The translations under genes were made by a program, and so were the position numbers. Source: Glutamicibacter mishrai (GTDB taxonomy: Bacteria; Actinomycetota; Actinomycetes; Actinomycetales; Micrococcaceae). Taken from it: a stretch of 64,000 nucleotides of DNA. Numbering within the stretch: the stretch's first letter is position 1; every line of letters begins with the position of its first letter. Shown piece after piece: positions 24,908 to 33,409 of this stretch. The DNA is taken from NCBI RefSeq assembly GCF_012221945.1, contig NZ_CP032549.1, forward strand, positions 992,001-1,056,000, in the 5' to 3' direction. The notes under the pieces were generated by a model, which worked only from the letters and a program-made list of their open reading frames with translations, was not told the origin of the DNA and made no database searches.

Positions 24908-25627
24908 ATGACTACGACATCACAACTTTCCAGCGCAGATGCATCGATCGCGCGCTTCGAAAAGCAGACCAGCCGCTATGGCCGGAACACCATGCTCATT
25001 GGCCTGGTGCTCTCGCTGATCGGTCCGATCTACATCGCATTCTTCAGCGGACTGGAAATCACCGGATCCATGATCTGGGTGGCATTCCTCGCCGTAGCCG
25101 GCACCTTCGGCGTGCTGTGGTTCGTCGAGCCTCTGACCTACTTCCCGATCCTCGGCTCAGCGGCCATGTACCAGGCGTTCATGATCGGCAATATCTCCAA
25201 CAAACTCCTGCCGGCAGCCATCGTCGCCCAATCCACCATCGGCGCCAAGCCCGGCACCAAGCGCGGCGACCTTGCCGCCGTGATGGCCATCTGCGGCGCG
25301 GCCACCGTGCACCTGACCAGCCTGCTGCTTTTTGTCGGCTTGCTGGGAACTTGGCTGGTTTCCATGATCCCGGCCGATGTCATCGAGGTCGCCCGGCTTT
25401 ACATCCTGCCCTCGCTGATGGGCGCGGTTTTGGTCCAGAGCATTGTGGCGATGAAGTCATTGCGCCCCACCATCATTGCCATCGTGCTGGCCCTGGTGAT
25501 GAACTTCGTGCTGGTTCCGATGGCCCCATCGCTGGCCATGTTCGCCACCGCCATCGTGGTCATCAGCTCCATCCTGTTCTCCTGGGTGCTGCGCGACCGC
25601 AAGAAGACCTACACTTCAGAAAGCTAA
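24908..25627 (+). CDS. Membrane protein, probable partner of DUF5058 protein
   Basis: The 239-residue protein has about six membrane helices. A conserved-looking loop between helices, GNISNKLLPAAIVAQSTIGAKPGTKRGD, is rich in polar residues and precedes a helix pair. It begins 9 bp after the DUF5058 stop with AAGGA before the ATG. No named family was recognised beyond membrane proteins found beside DUF5058. The pair is best read as a two-subunit transporter; that is an inference from gene order. Confidence 0.8.
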   Translation: MTTTSQLSSADASIARFEKQTSRYGRNTMLIGLVLSLIGPIYIAFFSGLEITGSMIWVAFLAVAGTFGVLWFVEPLTYFPILGSAAMYQAFMIGNISNKLLPAAIVAQSTIGAKPGTKRGDLAAVMAICGAATVHLTSLLLFVGLLGTWLVSMIPADVIEVARLYILPSLMGAVLVQSIVAMKSLRPTIIAIVLALVMNFVLVPMAPSLAMFATAIVVISSILFSWVLRDRKKTYTSES

Positions 25628-25640
25628 GAGGGATAGAATC

Positions 25641-26849
25641 GTGCACACCACACTGCAGCCCACCGAGGGCGAGACCACCACCCTGCATCAGGATTACCTG
25701 CATTTGCACCAGCGTCCGGAACTGTCGATGCAGGAGCACAATACCGCCAGCTTCATCGAATCACGGCTCACCGAGATGGGCATCGAGCACTTCCGTTGCG
25801 GAGGCACCGGAGTGGTGGGCATCCTGCGCAATGGGCAGGGACCGGTCGTGGCGTTCCGCGCCGATAGCGACGGGCTGCCCATTCAAGAGGACACCAAGGT
25901 GGATTACGCCTCCACCGCCCGGGGCACCCTGGATGATGGCACTGATGTGCCGGTCATGCATGGCTGCGGCCATGACACCCATGTGGCCGGTGCCTTGGCT
26001 GCGGCCAGGATCCTGGTCCGCGGCACCGATAGCTGGCAGGGCACCGTGATCTTCATTTTCCAGCCCGGCGAGGAAACCAGCGCCGGTGCCGCGGCCATGG
26101 TGGCCGATGGATTGTGGGAGAAGGTTCCGCACCCGCAGGTGGTTCTCGGCCAGCATGTTTTCCCTTTTGCCACCGGTACCATTTCGGTGACCCCGGAATC
26201 GGCGATGGCCATGGCAGATTCCCTCGAAGTGACCCTGTATGGCAAGCAGGCCCACGGATCCCAGCCGCAGGATTCCATCGACCCGATCGTGCTGGGAGCT
26301 AATATCATTACCCGGCTGCAGACCATCACTTCGCGTGAGCTGAATCCATTGGATTCGGCCGTGGTGACCTGCGGGTCCTTCCACGCTGGCCTGAAGGAAA
26401 ATATCATTCCGGACTCCGCGGTATTCACCTTGAACATCCGCACCCTCACCGAAGAAGTGCGCGCCAAGGTGCTGGCGGCTGTCACCCGCATCATCAACGC
26501 GGAAGCGGTTGCCTCCGGCGCTCCGCAGCCGAAGATCACCGAATTGTACACCTTCCCTCGCCTGTACAACGACCCGCAGCACACCGAGCAGCTGGTCGGC
26601 GCCTTGGGCGAAGAGTTCGGGGAGGAACTGATCCGCCTGGCTCCCCCGGCGATGGGTTCGGAAGATTTCGGCGCATTGGCCGATGCGATTGGCGTGCCGA
26701 ACGTCTTCTGGATGTTCGGCGGGGCCGACCCGCAGGATCCGTCGCCTGCGGTCAACCATTCGCCGTTTTTCCTGCCGGAATATCGCGGGGCCCTGGATAC
26801 CGCAGTCCGCGCGGCAGTGGCGGGCTTGATGCACTACGTGGGACGTTAG
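25641..26849 (+). CDS. M20-family amidohydrolase
   Basis: The 402-residue metallohydrolase starts at a GTG with GAGGGATAG upstream. Metal-site motifs are present: VVAFRADSDGLPIQE near residue 75, VMHGCGHDTHVAG near 105, FIFQPGEETSAGAAAM near 140, GQHVF, and GSEDFGALAD near 345. A dimerisation lid domain (about 180-295) begins VTLYGKQAHGSQPQDSID. Relatives deacylate N-acyl amino acids, hippurate, or amino-acid amides. The third gene of the DUF5058 operon, it probably acts on what the transporter brings in. The stop shares 4 bp with the convergent HAD gene. Confidence 0.93.
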   Translation: MHTTLQPTEGETTTLHQDYLHLHQRPELSMQEHNTASFIESRLTEMGIEHFRCGGTGVVGILRNGQGPVVAFRADSDGLPIQEDTKVDYASTARGTLDDGTDVPVMHGCGHDTHVAGALAAARILVRGTDSWQGTVIFIFQPGEETSAGAAAMVADGLWEKVPHPQVVLGQHVFPFATGTISVTPESAMAMADSLEVTLYGKQAHGSQPQDSIDPIVLGANIITRLQTITSRELNPLDSAVVTCGSFHAGLKENIIPDSAVFTLNIRTLTEEVRAKVLAAVTRIINAEAVASGAPQPKITELYTFPRLYNDPQHTEQLVGALGEEFGEELIRLAPPAMGSEDFGALADAIGVPNVFWMFGGADPQDPSPAVNHSPFFLPEYRGALDTAVRAAVAGLMHYVGR

Positions 26850-27661
26850 AGCGCGGTGCGTCCTTCAAGGTAGGCGCGCAGCACCTGCAATACCCCGTGC
26901 TCGGTATTGGCCGGGGCGGTGAAGTTTGCCGCCGCGGCCACTTCCGGGTGGGCATTGGCCATGGCGAAGGAATAGGTGGCGGCCTTGATCATTTCCAGAT
27001 CATTGGGGTAGTCGCCGAACACCACGGTTTCATCATCGCCGACGCCAAGTTCCTTTTGCAGCGCGCCGAGAGCCAGTCCCTTGTGCACTCCGTGGTTCAT
27101 GGCATCAACCCAGTGGCTTCCGGAGATGACCACCTGCAGCGGCACATCCAGCGCGGCCGCCATTTCCTGGACCTGGCTGGTGCCCACGTTCACGGCCATC
27201 TTGATGATTTCGTCCTCAACATCGTTGAGGTCCTCAACCACCTGGACCGCCCGGTAGTACGGGGCGACGGCGTCGGCGAACCTCTGGTCCTGGCGCTCCA
27301 CGTAGGCGGTACGCCGGCCGCACAGCACCAGCCCGGCATCCAGCGCGCCCTGCTGGCGCACGGCATCTATGACCTTGTCCACCGATGCCGGATCGATGAT
27401 GTTGGAGTAGATCTCGTTTTCGCCATCCATCACCACGGTGCCGTTTTCGGCGATGATGGCGATTTCCCCGAGCTGGGCAAATTGTTCGCGCAGGGTTGCG
27501 AACTGCCGGCCCGATGCAGGCACGAACTTGATGCCACGGGCCTGCAGCTGGTCGATCACGCCCCAGGCTTCATCGGGGATTTGACCGTCACCGTCCAAAA
27601 AGGTGCCATCCATGTCGACGGCAACGAGCTTGATCTGGGCGTTCGGGTCAATCGTATGCAT
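26846..27661 (-). CDS. HAD-superfamily (Cof-type) hydrolase
   Basis: This is a 271-residue HAD phosphatase of the Cof/YbiV group. The nucleophile motif VAVDMDGTFLDGDG lies near residue 15. Motif II is in VPASGRQFATL, and the C-terminal VVFGDYPNDLEMI supplies the metal aspartates. The large cap (about 85-190) marks subclass IIB, which often dephosphorylates sugar phosphates. The ATG at 27661 is preceded by AGGAACC. It lies 7 bp after the polyphosphate glucokinase gene and is probably the last gene of that operon. Confidence 0.9.
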   Translation of the reverse strand: MHTIDPNAQIKLVAVDMDGTFLDGDGQIPDEAWGVIDQLQARGIKFVPASGRQFATLREQFAQLGEIAIIAENGTVVMDGENEIYSNIIDPASVDKVIDAVRQQGALDAGLVLCGRRTAYVERQDQRFADAVAPYYRAVQVVEDLNDVEDEIIKMAVNVGTSQVQEMAAALDVPLQVVISGSHWVDAMNHGVHKGLALGALQKELGVGDDETVVFGDYPNDLEMIKAATYSFAMANAHPEVAAAANFTAPANTEHGVLQVLRAYLEGRTAL

Positions 27662-27668
27662 GTGGTTC

Positions 27669-28478
27669 CTAATTGCCCGGATGCATGGCGCGCTGTGCGG
27701 CGCCCAACACCCCGGCGGCGTTGTTGAATTCTGCGGGGACGAGTTTTGCTCGCAAGTCCAGCTTAGGCAAGAAGTGCTCGTGGTCCTCGGAGATTGCGCC
27801 GCCGATGACAATCAAGTCAGGGCTGCACAGGAATTCCACGTGGGAGAGGTAGCGCTGCAGGCGGGCGATGTATTCGTCCCAGCTCAGATCTTCTTCGCGC
27901 ATGACGCGGGCCGCGGCCTTGCTTTCTGCGTCGAAGCCGTCGATTTCCAGGTGCCCGAATTCGACATTCGGGAACAGCACGCCATCGCGGAAGAAGGCGG
28001 AGCCGATGCCGGTGCCCAAGGTCAGCAGCAGGGTGCTGCCCTTCAGCGGCACGCCGTCCTTTGAGCCGGCACCCGCATAGACCTCCGCAACGCCGGCGGC
28101 GTCAGCGTCGTTCAGGACGTGGACTTCGCGGTCCAGCACCTTGCTGAGCATGGCGGTGGCATCCAGGCCGATCCAGGCCTTGTCGATGTTTGCGGCCGAG
28201 TGCACGACGCCGTCGATCACGATGCCTGGTACGGTTACGCCGGCCGGGATGCCTGCGAGGTCTTCACCGGTGGCTTCCTGGAGATCACGAATAATTTGTG
28301 CCATGACTTCAGCGACGGCGTCGGGATGAGCGCCTTCTGGAGTGGTCGCCTTGTTCAGGGTGCTTTCGACAAGCTGTCCATCGGTTCCGACCAGAGCGTA
28401 CTTGATCGAAGATCCGCCCATGTCAAGGCCGATGGCAGCGAACTGCGACTTGGATGCCGATGCGGCAGATGTTGCCAT
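27669..28478 (-). CDS. ppgK: Polyphosphate glucokinase
   Basis: PpgK phosphorylates glucose using polyphosphate and/or ATP. The 269-residue ROK-fold protein has the phosphate-binding loop IGLDMGGSSIKYALV near residue 20, the proton-acceptor aspartate in VHVLNDADAAG, TLGTGIGSAFF, the sugar-site NVEFGHLEIDG, and WDEYIARLQRYL. These fit actinobacterial PpgK; the ROK zinc-finger cysteines are absent. The ATG at 28478 has GGGGAG about 8 bp upstream. A ROK regulator lies upstream and a HAD phosphatase downstream on the same strand. Confidence 0.93.
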   Translation of the reverse strand: MATSAASASKSQFAAIGLDMGGSSIKYALVGTDGQLVESTLNKATTPEGAHPDAVAEVMAQIIRDLQEATGEDLAGIPAGVTVPGIVIDGVVHSAANIDKAWIGLDATAMLSKVLDREVHVLNDADAAGVAEVYAGAGSKDGVPLKGSTLLLTLGTGIGSAFFRDGVLFPNVEFGHLEIDGFDAESKAAARVMREEDLSWDEYIARLQRYLSHVEFLCSPDLIVIGGAISEDHEHFLPKLDLRAKLVPAEFNNAAGVLGAAQRAMHPGN

Positions 28479-28546
28479 CAGGATTCTCCCCAACGTTGCA
28501 AAGAAATTTTAAGGACTCTTTACGATATAAAGCTTCCGGCGTTTGG

Positions 28547-29611
28547 TCAACGTTCTCGGTAGTTTTCCCAAAGATTAAATAAGGCGACCTCGCGGGCCCC
28601 GGCAATCGCGCCATGGGCGGCGGACTGCACGCCCAAGGTTGACGGGCGGACAGTCACCGGAACCAGCAAGCGCTCATTGACCTCGTCAGCCAGCGCTTCG
28701 CACAATTGAGCGGTCACCGCGGGACCGGTCACCACCAGCTGCTGGGGGTCCACAAAGCCGACCAGATTGGCCAGCACCTGGCTCAGCGGCTTCAAGAATA
28801 CCGGCCAAGTCCGCTGATCGGCCAGACGCTCCCACAGGATGCGGGTCTGGAACATGCCGACCTCGCCGAGCACGTCGCGCAGGTTCTGATCCCCGAGCAG
28901 CTGGGTCTCCAGCTCGCCGGCGGTGCCGTGGCGTCCGCGGTGCAGCTTTCCATCAATCACCAAACCGGCACCCAGGCCGGCGCCGATGTACAGCATCATC
29001 AACGAGCCGTCGGTATCGCCGGCTTCGGCCACGGCCATCCAGTTCACGTCGTTGTCCAGCACCACGGGGATATCAGCGGCAAAAAGCCCGGCGAGGTTGG
29101 CACCGGAGGCCGGGAAAATCACGGTGGGCACCACGCGTTCGGCATCCTCGCGCAGCACCGGGGCCGCCTGGCTGACCGCGGCCGCCAACAGAGGGGAACC
29201 CAGTTGCTTGCGCACCCGGGCGATTTCGGTGGCCGCCATCTTCTCCACCTCGGCGGCGCTGCTTTGCGGGGTCAATGGGTAGAGCCGGTCCACCACAATC
29301 GCGCCGGAAAGATCGGTGGCCCGCACCTGAAGGGACTCGGCCTGCAGGCACAGTGCCAGCAGGTGCCCGAACTCGCTGCGCAACGCATAGCGTTCCGGGG
29401 TCCGGCCGCGCTTGGTTTCGACCGGACGGTCGATGGCGATGGCCAACCCATTCTCCTGCAGGCGGGAAATCGCCTGGGATGCGGTGGGCTTGGAAATGCC
29501 AAGGTCCGCAGAAATCTGGGTGCGAGTGGCCGGGGCGGCGCACAGGTAGTCGAACACCCGGATATCGGTCAGAGTTGCCAGTGCCCGTGGGCCAGCGGTC
29601 GAATCAGTCAC
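28547..29611 (-). CDS. ROK-family transcriptional regulator
   Basis: The 354-residue protein has an N-terminal MarR-like winged helix (RTQISADLGISKPTASQAIS) followed by a ROK sugar-kinase-like domain. It keeps MMLYIGAGLGAGLVIDGKLHRGRHGTAGELE, a sugar-binding segment, but the ATP-loop region (HLLALCLQAES) lacks the usual DxGGT pattern, so it is a regulator rather than a kinase. The GTG start lies 17 bp after the alcohol dehydrogenase stop. It likely responds to a sugar and controls this operon. Confidence 0.87.
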   Translation of the reverse strand: MTDSTAGPRALATLTDIRVFDYLCAAPATRTQISADLGISKPTASQAISRLQENGLAIAIDRPVETKRGRTPERYALRSEFGHLLALCLQAESLQVRATDLSGAIVVDRLYPLTPQSSAAEVEKMAATEIARVRKQLGSPLLAAAVSQAAPVLREDAERVVPTVIFPASGANLAGLFAADIPVVLDNDVNWMAVAEAGDTDGSLMMLYIGAGLGAGLVIDGKLHRGRHGTAGELETQLLGDQNLRDVLGEVGMFQTRILWERLADQRTWPVFLKPLSQVLANLVGFVDPQQLVVTGPAVTAQLCEALADEVNERLLVPVTVRPSTLGVQSAAHGAIAGAREVALFNLWENYRER

Positions 29612-29627
29612 CCCTCAATCCTACTGG

Positions 29628-30722
29628 TCACGGCAGCAGGACTTGGCGCACCGAGCGTCCTTCGGCCAGTTCATCCAGCGCCTCATTGATCTGCGCCATC
29701 GGCCGGGTGCGCACCAGCTTTTCGACCGGCAGCCTACCGGCCCGCCAGAGCTCCTCGTAGTAGGGAATGTCCTTGGCTGGCAGGGCCGAGCCCATATAGC
29801 TGCCGATAATGGTGCGCGCCCCGGCGGTCAGCGCCAGCGGCTCGATGCTGCTCACCGCCCCCGGTGCCGGCAGACCAACGGTTACCAGCGTCCCGCCGAC
29901 GCCGGTGGCCGCCAACGCGGTTTCGAAGGCGCGCGGGTGCCCTGCCGCTTCAATGACGATCTGCGCGCTGCGGCCTGCCAGGTCCTGGGGCGTGCAGGCC
30001 TCGTCGGCGCCCAGCTCCAGCGCTGTGGCGAGTTTGTCCCCATTCGCGTCGATGGCCAGGATCTTGCCGGTGGTGCGCTGCCCGACGGCCACCAGCAGGG
30101 CAGCCATGCCGACCCCGCCCAGCCCTACAATGGCCACGTCCTCGGCGCCGCTGGCGCGGGCGGCATTGCGCAGCGCCCCGCCTCCGGTGAGCACAGCGCA
30201 GCCGAGCACCGCGGCAACTTCGCCCGGCACATCCTGCCCGACGGGAACCAAGCTGCGCGCATCCATCACCGCATAGTCAGCGAAGGCCGATACCCCCAGA
30301 TGGTGGTGGACCGGCGAACCATCCATCGCCAGCCGGCGAGCGCCGGTGAGCAGCGTTCCGGCCGTATTGGCTTCGGTGCCTGCGGTGCAGGGCAGCTTGC
30401 CGCCGGTGGCGCAGGCGGCGCAGTGCTCGCAGCGTGGCAGGAACACCGAGATGACCTGTTGCCCCACGGCAAGATCCACCCCCTCGCCGGCCTGTTCGAC
30501 GATGCCGGCCGATTCGTGGCCGAGCACCATCGGCACCGGCCGCGGCCGGTTCCCGTCGATCACCGACAGATCCGAGTGGCACAGCCCGGCAGCGGTGATC
30601 CGCACCAGCACCTCGCCGGGCCCGGGGCCATCAAGCTGCACTTCGCGCAGGGCCAATGGCCGGTGCTCGGCGTAGGGTCGCTGGTTCTCGCGCTGTTCGA
30701 GCACGGCAGCCTGGATCAGCAT
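29628..30722 (-). CDS. Zn-dependent alcohol dehydrogenase
   Basis: This is a 364-residue medium-chain dehydrogenase. The catalytic zinc residues lie in AAGLCHSD and GHESAGIVE. The structural-zinc cysteines are in PRCEHCAACATGGKLPC, and the NAD-binding site is VAIVGLGGVGMAAL. Its style is that of class III-like/mycothiol- or aryl-alcohol dehydrogenases. The ATG at 30722 directly follows the stop of the upstream dehydrogenase gene (1-bp gap), so the two are cotranscribed. The substrate is not fixed by the sequence. Confidence 0.9.
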   Translation of the reverse strand: MLIQAAVLEQRENQRPYAEHRPLALREVQLDGPGPGEVLVRITAAGLCHSDLSVIDGNRPRPVPMVLGHESAGIVEQAGEGVDLAVGQQVISVFLPRCEHCAACATGGKLPCTAGTEANTAGTLLTGARRLAMDGSPVHHHLGVSAFADYAVMDARSLVPVGQDVPGEVAAVLGCAVLTGGGALRNAARASGAEDVAIVGLGGVGMAALLVAVGQRTTGKILAIDANGDKLATALELGADEACTPQDLAGRSAQIVIEAAGHPRAFETALAATGVGGTLVTVGLPAPGAVSSIEPLALTAGARTIIGSYMGSALPAKDIPYYEELWRAGRLPVEKLVRTRPMAQINEALDELAEGRSVRQVLLP

Positions 30723-30723
30723 G

Positions 30724-31647
30724 CTAGCTGGCCTGCTCTGGGTCCCAGCCGCGGACCTTTTCATCGGGCAGCAGGTTCTTGACGATCAGCGAGCAGTCCC
30801 GGTCCCCCAGCCCCTGGGCGATCAGCTCGTCGAAGTGCTCCTTGGCCAGGGTCGCCGCCGGCAGCCGCACCCCGGTGCTCTGCCCCGCATCCAGCGCCAA
30901 TCCCACATCCTTGCGCGCCAGGTCCGTGCGGAAGGTGGCTTCGAAGTTCTTGTTGGCCGCGGCGGTGTCGATGATATCCGGGACCGGGTACCAGGTCTGC
31001 TGCGCCCAGGAGCGTCCGGAGGAGACCGAGGCGATCTCCCAGAACACCTTGGGATCCAGTCCGAGCTTTTCGGCCAGCTGCGATCCTTCGGCGCTGGCCA
31101 TCAGGTCGATGAAGAGCATCATGTTGTTGCAGATCTTCGCGGCAATGCCCATGCTGGCGGCTCCTGCGACAATGGTCCGCCCGCTCATCGGGGCGATGTA
31201 CTCGGTGGCGCGCGCCATGAGCTCTGCCTCTCCGCCGAGCATGAAGGCCAGGGTGCCGGCCGCTGCTCCGGAGATCCCGCCGGATACCGGCGCGTCCACG
31301 AAATCCAACCCGCGCTGCGCGGATCCTTCGTGGATGTAGCGCGAGGTTTCGATGTCCACGGTGGAGGAATCGATCAGCAACATCTGCTTGGTGGCATGGG
31401 CCCAGATCCCGGCCTCCCCCTCGTAGACCGAGCGCACGTGCTGGCCCTTGGGCAGCATGGTGAATACGGCATCCACCGAGTCCATGGCTTCGGCGATGGA
31501 ACCTGCGATCTGCACGCCGCCTTCGGCTGCCGCGGCGCAGGCCTGCTCGTTGAGGTCGAATCCCTTGACGGTATGCCCTGCCGCGACCAGGTTCGCGGTC
31601 ATTGGCCCGCCCATATTGCCCAGGCCGATCCATGCGTAGCTGCTCAT
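30724..31647 (-). CDS. 3-hydroxyisobutyrate dehydrogenase-type oxidoreductase
   Basis: The 307-residue beta-hydroxyacid dehydrogenase has the N-terminal NAD site WIGLGNMGGPMTANLVAAGH, the substrate motif FVDAPVSGGISGAAAGTL, and the catalytic lysine in GIAAKICNNMML. The family includes MmsB (valine breakdown) and tartronate-semialdehyde reductase. No mmsA or acyl-CoA genes are adjacent, so the exact substrate is open. Two ATGs are in tandem; the second (31647) has the better spacing from AGGAG. It is the first gene of a five-gene minus-strand run and is divergent from a LysR gene. Confidence 0.9.
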   Translation of the reverse strand: MSSYAWIGLGNMGGPMTANLVAAGHTVKGFDLNEQACAAAAEGGVQIAGSIAEAMDSVDAVFTMLPKGQHVRSVYEGEAGIWAHATKQMLLIDSSTVDIETSRYIHEGSAQRGLDFVDAPVSGGISGAAAGTLAFMLGGEAELMARATEYIAPMSGRTIVAGAASMGIAAKICNNMMLFIDLMASAEGSQLAEKLGLDPKVFWEIASVSSGRSWAQQTWYPVPDIIDTAAANKNFEATFRTDLARKDVGLALDAGQSTGVRLPAATLAKEHFDELIAQGLGDRDCSLIVKNLLPDEKVRGWDPEQAS

Positions 31648-31738
31648 CATTTTCTCCTCGCCATTGAGTTTTCACTTCTCAGGCCAGCGTAGGTTCTCGG
31701 TTGGCGGCCGCTCAATGCTTCACGGCAAGCCAATTGCG

Positions 31739-31772
31739 CATGCATGGTGTGCGCTAGCGCACACCATGCATG
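31739..31772. promoter_or_regulatory. 34-bp perfect palindrome upstream of lysR
   Basis: TGCATGGTGTGCGC and GCGCACACCATGCA flank a TA centre, with two more pairs outward; every base pairs. It sits 13 bp upstream of the LysR ATG and 91 bp upstream of the divergent dehydrogenase. It could be a regulator site, or an mRNA hairpin in the LysR leader. It shares GTGTGCGC...GCGCAC with an inverted repeat at 63962-63979. Confidence 0.55.
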
Positions 31773-31785
31773 GCAAACTGGTGAC

Positions 31786-32709
31786 ATGGACCGCCAGATC
31801 GATTACCGCCACCTCGAATCCCTGATTGCCCTGCTCACCGTCGCCCGCTTGGGCCGGTATACCGCGGCGGCAGCGGTCCTCGGTGTGAACCATTCGACGA
31901 TCTCCCGGCGCATTGATGCCCTGCAAAAGGCGATGGGCGGCCATCTGCTCACGCACACCCCCAACGGCTGGGAGCTGACCGATCTGGGCCGCCGGGCCAT
32001 GGCCAGCGCGGAAGCCATCGAACAGGCCGTGGCCGCGATCAGCACCGAAGACGACTCGCCAACGCTGGCCGGGCACGTGCGGCTGGCTGCTCCCGATGCT
32101 TTCAGCGCGCACTTGGCGGCACCGACCCTGGCGAAGCTGCAGGCTAAGCACCCGCAACTGGTTTTCGAAATCGTCTCGGAAACCACCCGCGCCCGGCAGA
32201 CCCGCACCGGCATGGATCTGGAAATCGTCATCGGGCAGCCCAATGTGCGCAAGGCGGCCTCCACCAAGCTCATGGACTACGAGCTGCGCTTATATGCCAC
32301 GGCCGAATATCTTGAAGCCCACGGCACCCCACAGCAGCTCTCGGATCTGGCCGGGCACAGATTGAACTACTACATCGACACGGCGCTGACCGTGGACAAG
32401 CTCGATGAGGCGACCAGCCACCTGCCGCCGATGCACCGAGCGATTTCCTCCACCAGCATTGCGGTGCAGTACGCGGCAACGATGAATCATGCCGGGCTCG
32501 GGTTGCTGCCGGTCTTCCTCTCCAAGCACTATCCGAATCTGATTCCGGTCCTGCATGACCAGTTCAGCTATGTTTCCGAATATTGGCTCGTGGGCCGCGA
32601 GGAAGCGTTGCGCAGCAAGGCGGTCCAGGCCACGGTGCGGGCGCTGAATGATGCGGCCGCCAATGGCGATTGGTTTATTCTCTCCTTTGCCGATCAGGCT
32701 CCCAGCTAA
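31786..32709 (+). CDS. LysR-family regulator
   Basis: The 307-residue LysR protein has its helix-turn-helix at residues ~8-60 (RLGRYTAAAAVLGVNHSTIS) and an effector domain beyond ~90. The start is the ATG at 31786 (MDRQIDYRHLESL). An earlier in-frame ATG at 31744 lies inside the palindrome and is unlikely. It is divergent from the dehydrogenase operon, which is its likely target. Its last 35 bp overlap the convergent P-loop gene. Confidence 0.88.
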   Translation: MDRQIDYRHLESLIALLTVARLGRYTAAAAVLGVNHSTISRRIDALQKAMGGHLLTHTPNGWELTDLGRRAMASAEAIEQAVAAISTEDDSPTLAGHVRLAAPDAFSAHLAAPTLAKLQAKHPQLVFEIVSETTRARQTRTGMDLEIVIGQPNVRKAASTKLMDYELRLYATAEYLEAHGTPQQLSDLAGHRLNYYIDTALTVDKLDEATSHLPPMHRAISSTSIAVQYAATMNHAGLGLLPVFLSKHYPNLIPVLHDQFSYVSEYWLVGREEALRSKAVQATVRALNDAAANGDWFILSFADQAPS

Positions 32710-33223
32710 GCACCGCATCACGAAGCTCGTGCACGCCGCGCGAGCTATCGAGCCGCAGCACGGGCAACTGCAGCGTGGCCAGCCAGGCTTCGTGCCGTGC
32801 TCGGCTGCGCCCTTGGAACTGCGGGTCATCGTAGTTGCCGGCCCAGGCCATGAATTCGCCGAAGGCTTCGGTACTGATTTCTTCACCGCGCCGGCGGATC
32901 CTCTCGCGCTGTTCGATTCGCTGCAAGCGCTCGGTGGCATGGAGGCTGAGGAATACCACCGCGTCGCAGCGTTCCAGGATCTCATCTCCCCAGCCATTGA
33001 TGCCGCCGGAGAGCACCCAGGCCGAACGCCGCGCAAAAACTTCCAGCATCAACTCAACGCGCCGCGCCGGGTTCCGCTGCTGGGTGTAGGGCGGATCGGT
33101 GGGCACCCAGAAGTAGTCATCCGAATCCGCGTGAGGCACCGCCCAGGCATCGGCGACAGCCCGGCCCAGTGTGGTGGTTCCGGTCCCGCTGCCACCCACA
33201 ATATGTAATTTGCACGGCTGCAT
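32675..33223 (-). CDS. P-loop nucleoside/adenylate-kinase-like protein
   Basis: The 182-residue protein starts with a P-loop, LHIVGGSGTGTTTLGRAVA. DSDDYFWVPTDPPY follows near residue 38, and VFLSLHATERLQRIEQRERIRR near residue 100 resembles the lid arginines of adenylate-kinase-like enzymes. Such proteins are annotated as AAA or shikimate/adenylate-kinase-like; the substrate is unknown. The ATG at 33223 follows AGGAG by 6 bp. Confidence 0.83.
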   Translation of the reverse strand: MQPCKLHIVGGSGTGTTTLGRAVADAWAVPHADSDDYFWVPTDPPYTQQRNPARRVELMLEVFARRSAWVLSGGINGWGDEILERCDAVVFLSLHATERLQRIEQRERIRRRGEEISTEAFGEFMAWAGNYDDPQFQGRSRARHEAWLATLQLPVLRLDSSRGVHELRDAVLSWEPDRQRRE

Positions 33224-33409
33224 TGATGCTCCTGCCCTGGATCTCGACCTCTTGAGGACAAGTCTATGGCGGAACAAAACGTCTACAGATAGCGGCATCT
33301 GCATACAACTTGTTCCGGTAGCCCACCCTCATCCAAAAGTAGCATTTAGTACCCACCGGCATTTCGCTAAGCTCTAAATAGAACAACGTAATGACTAAGC
33401 AGGAGCATC

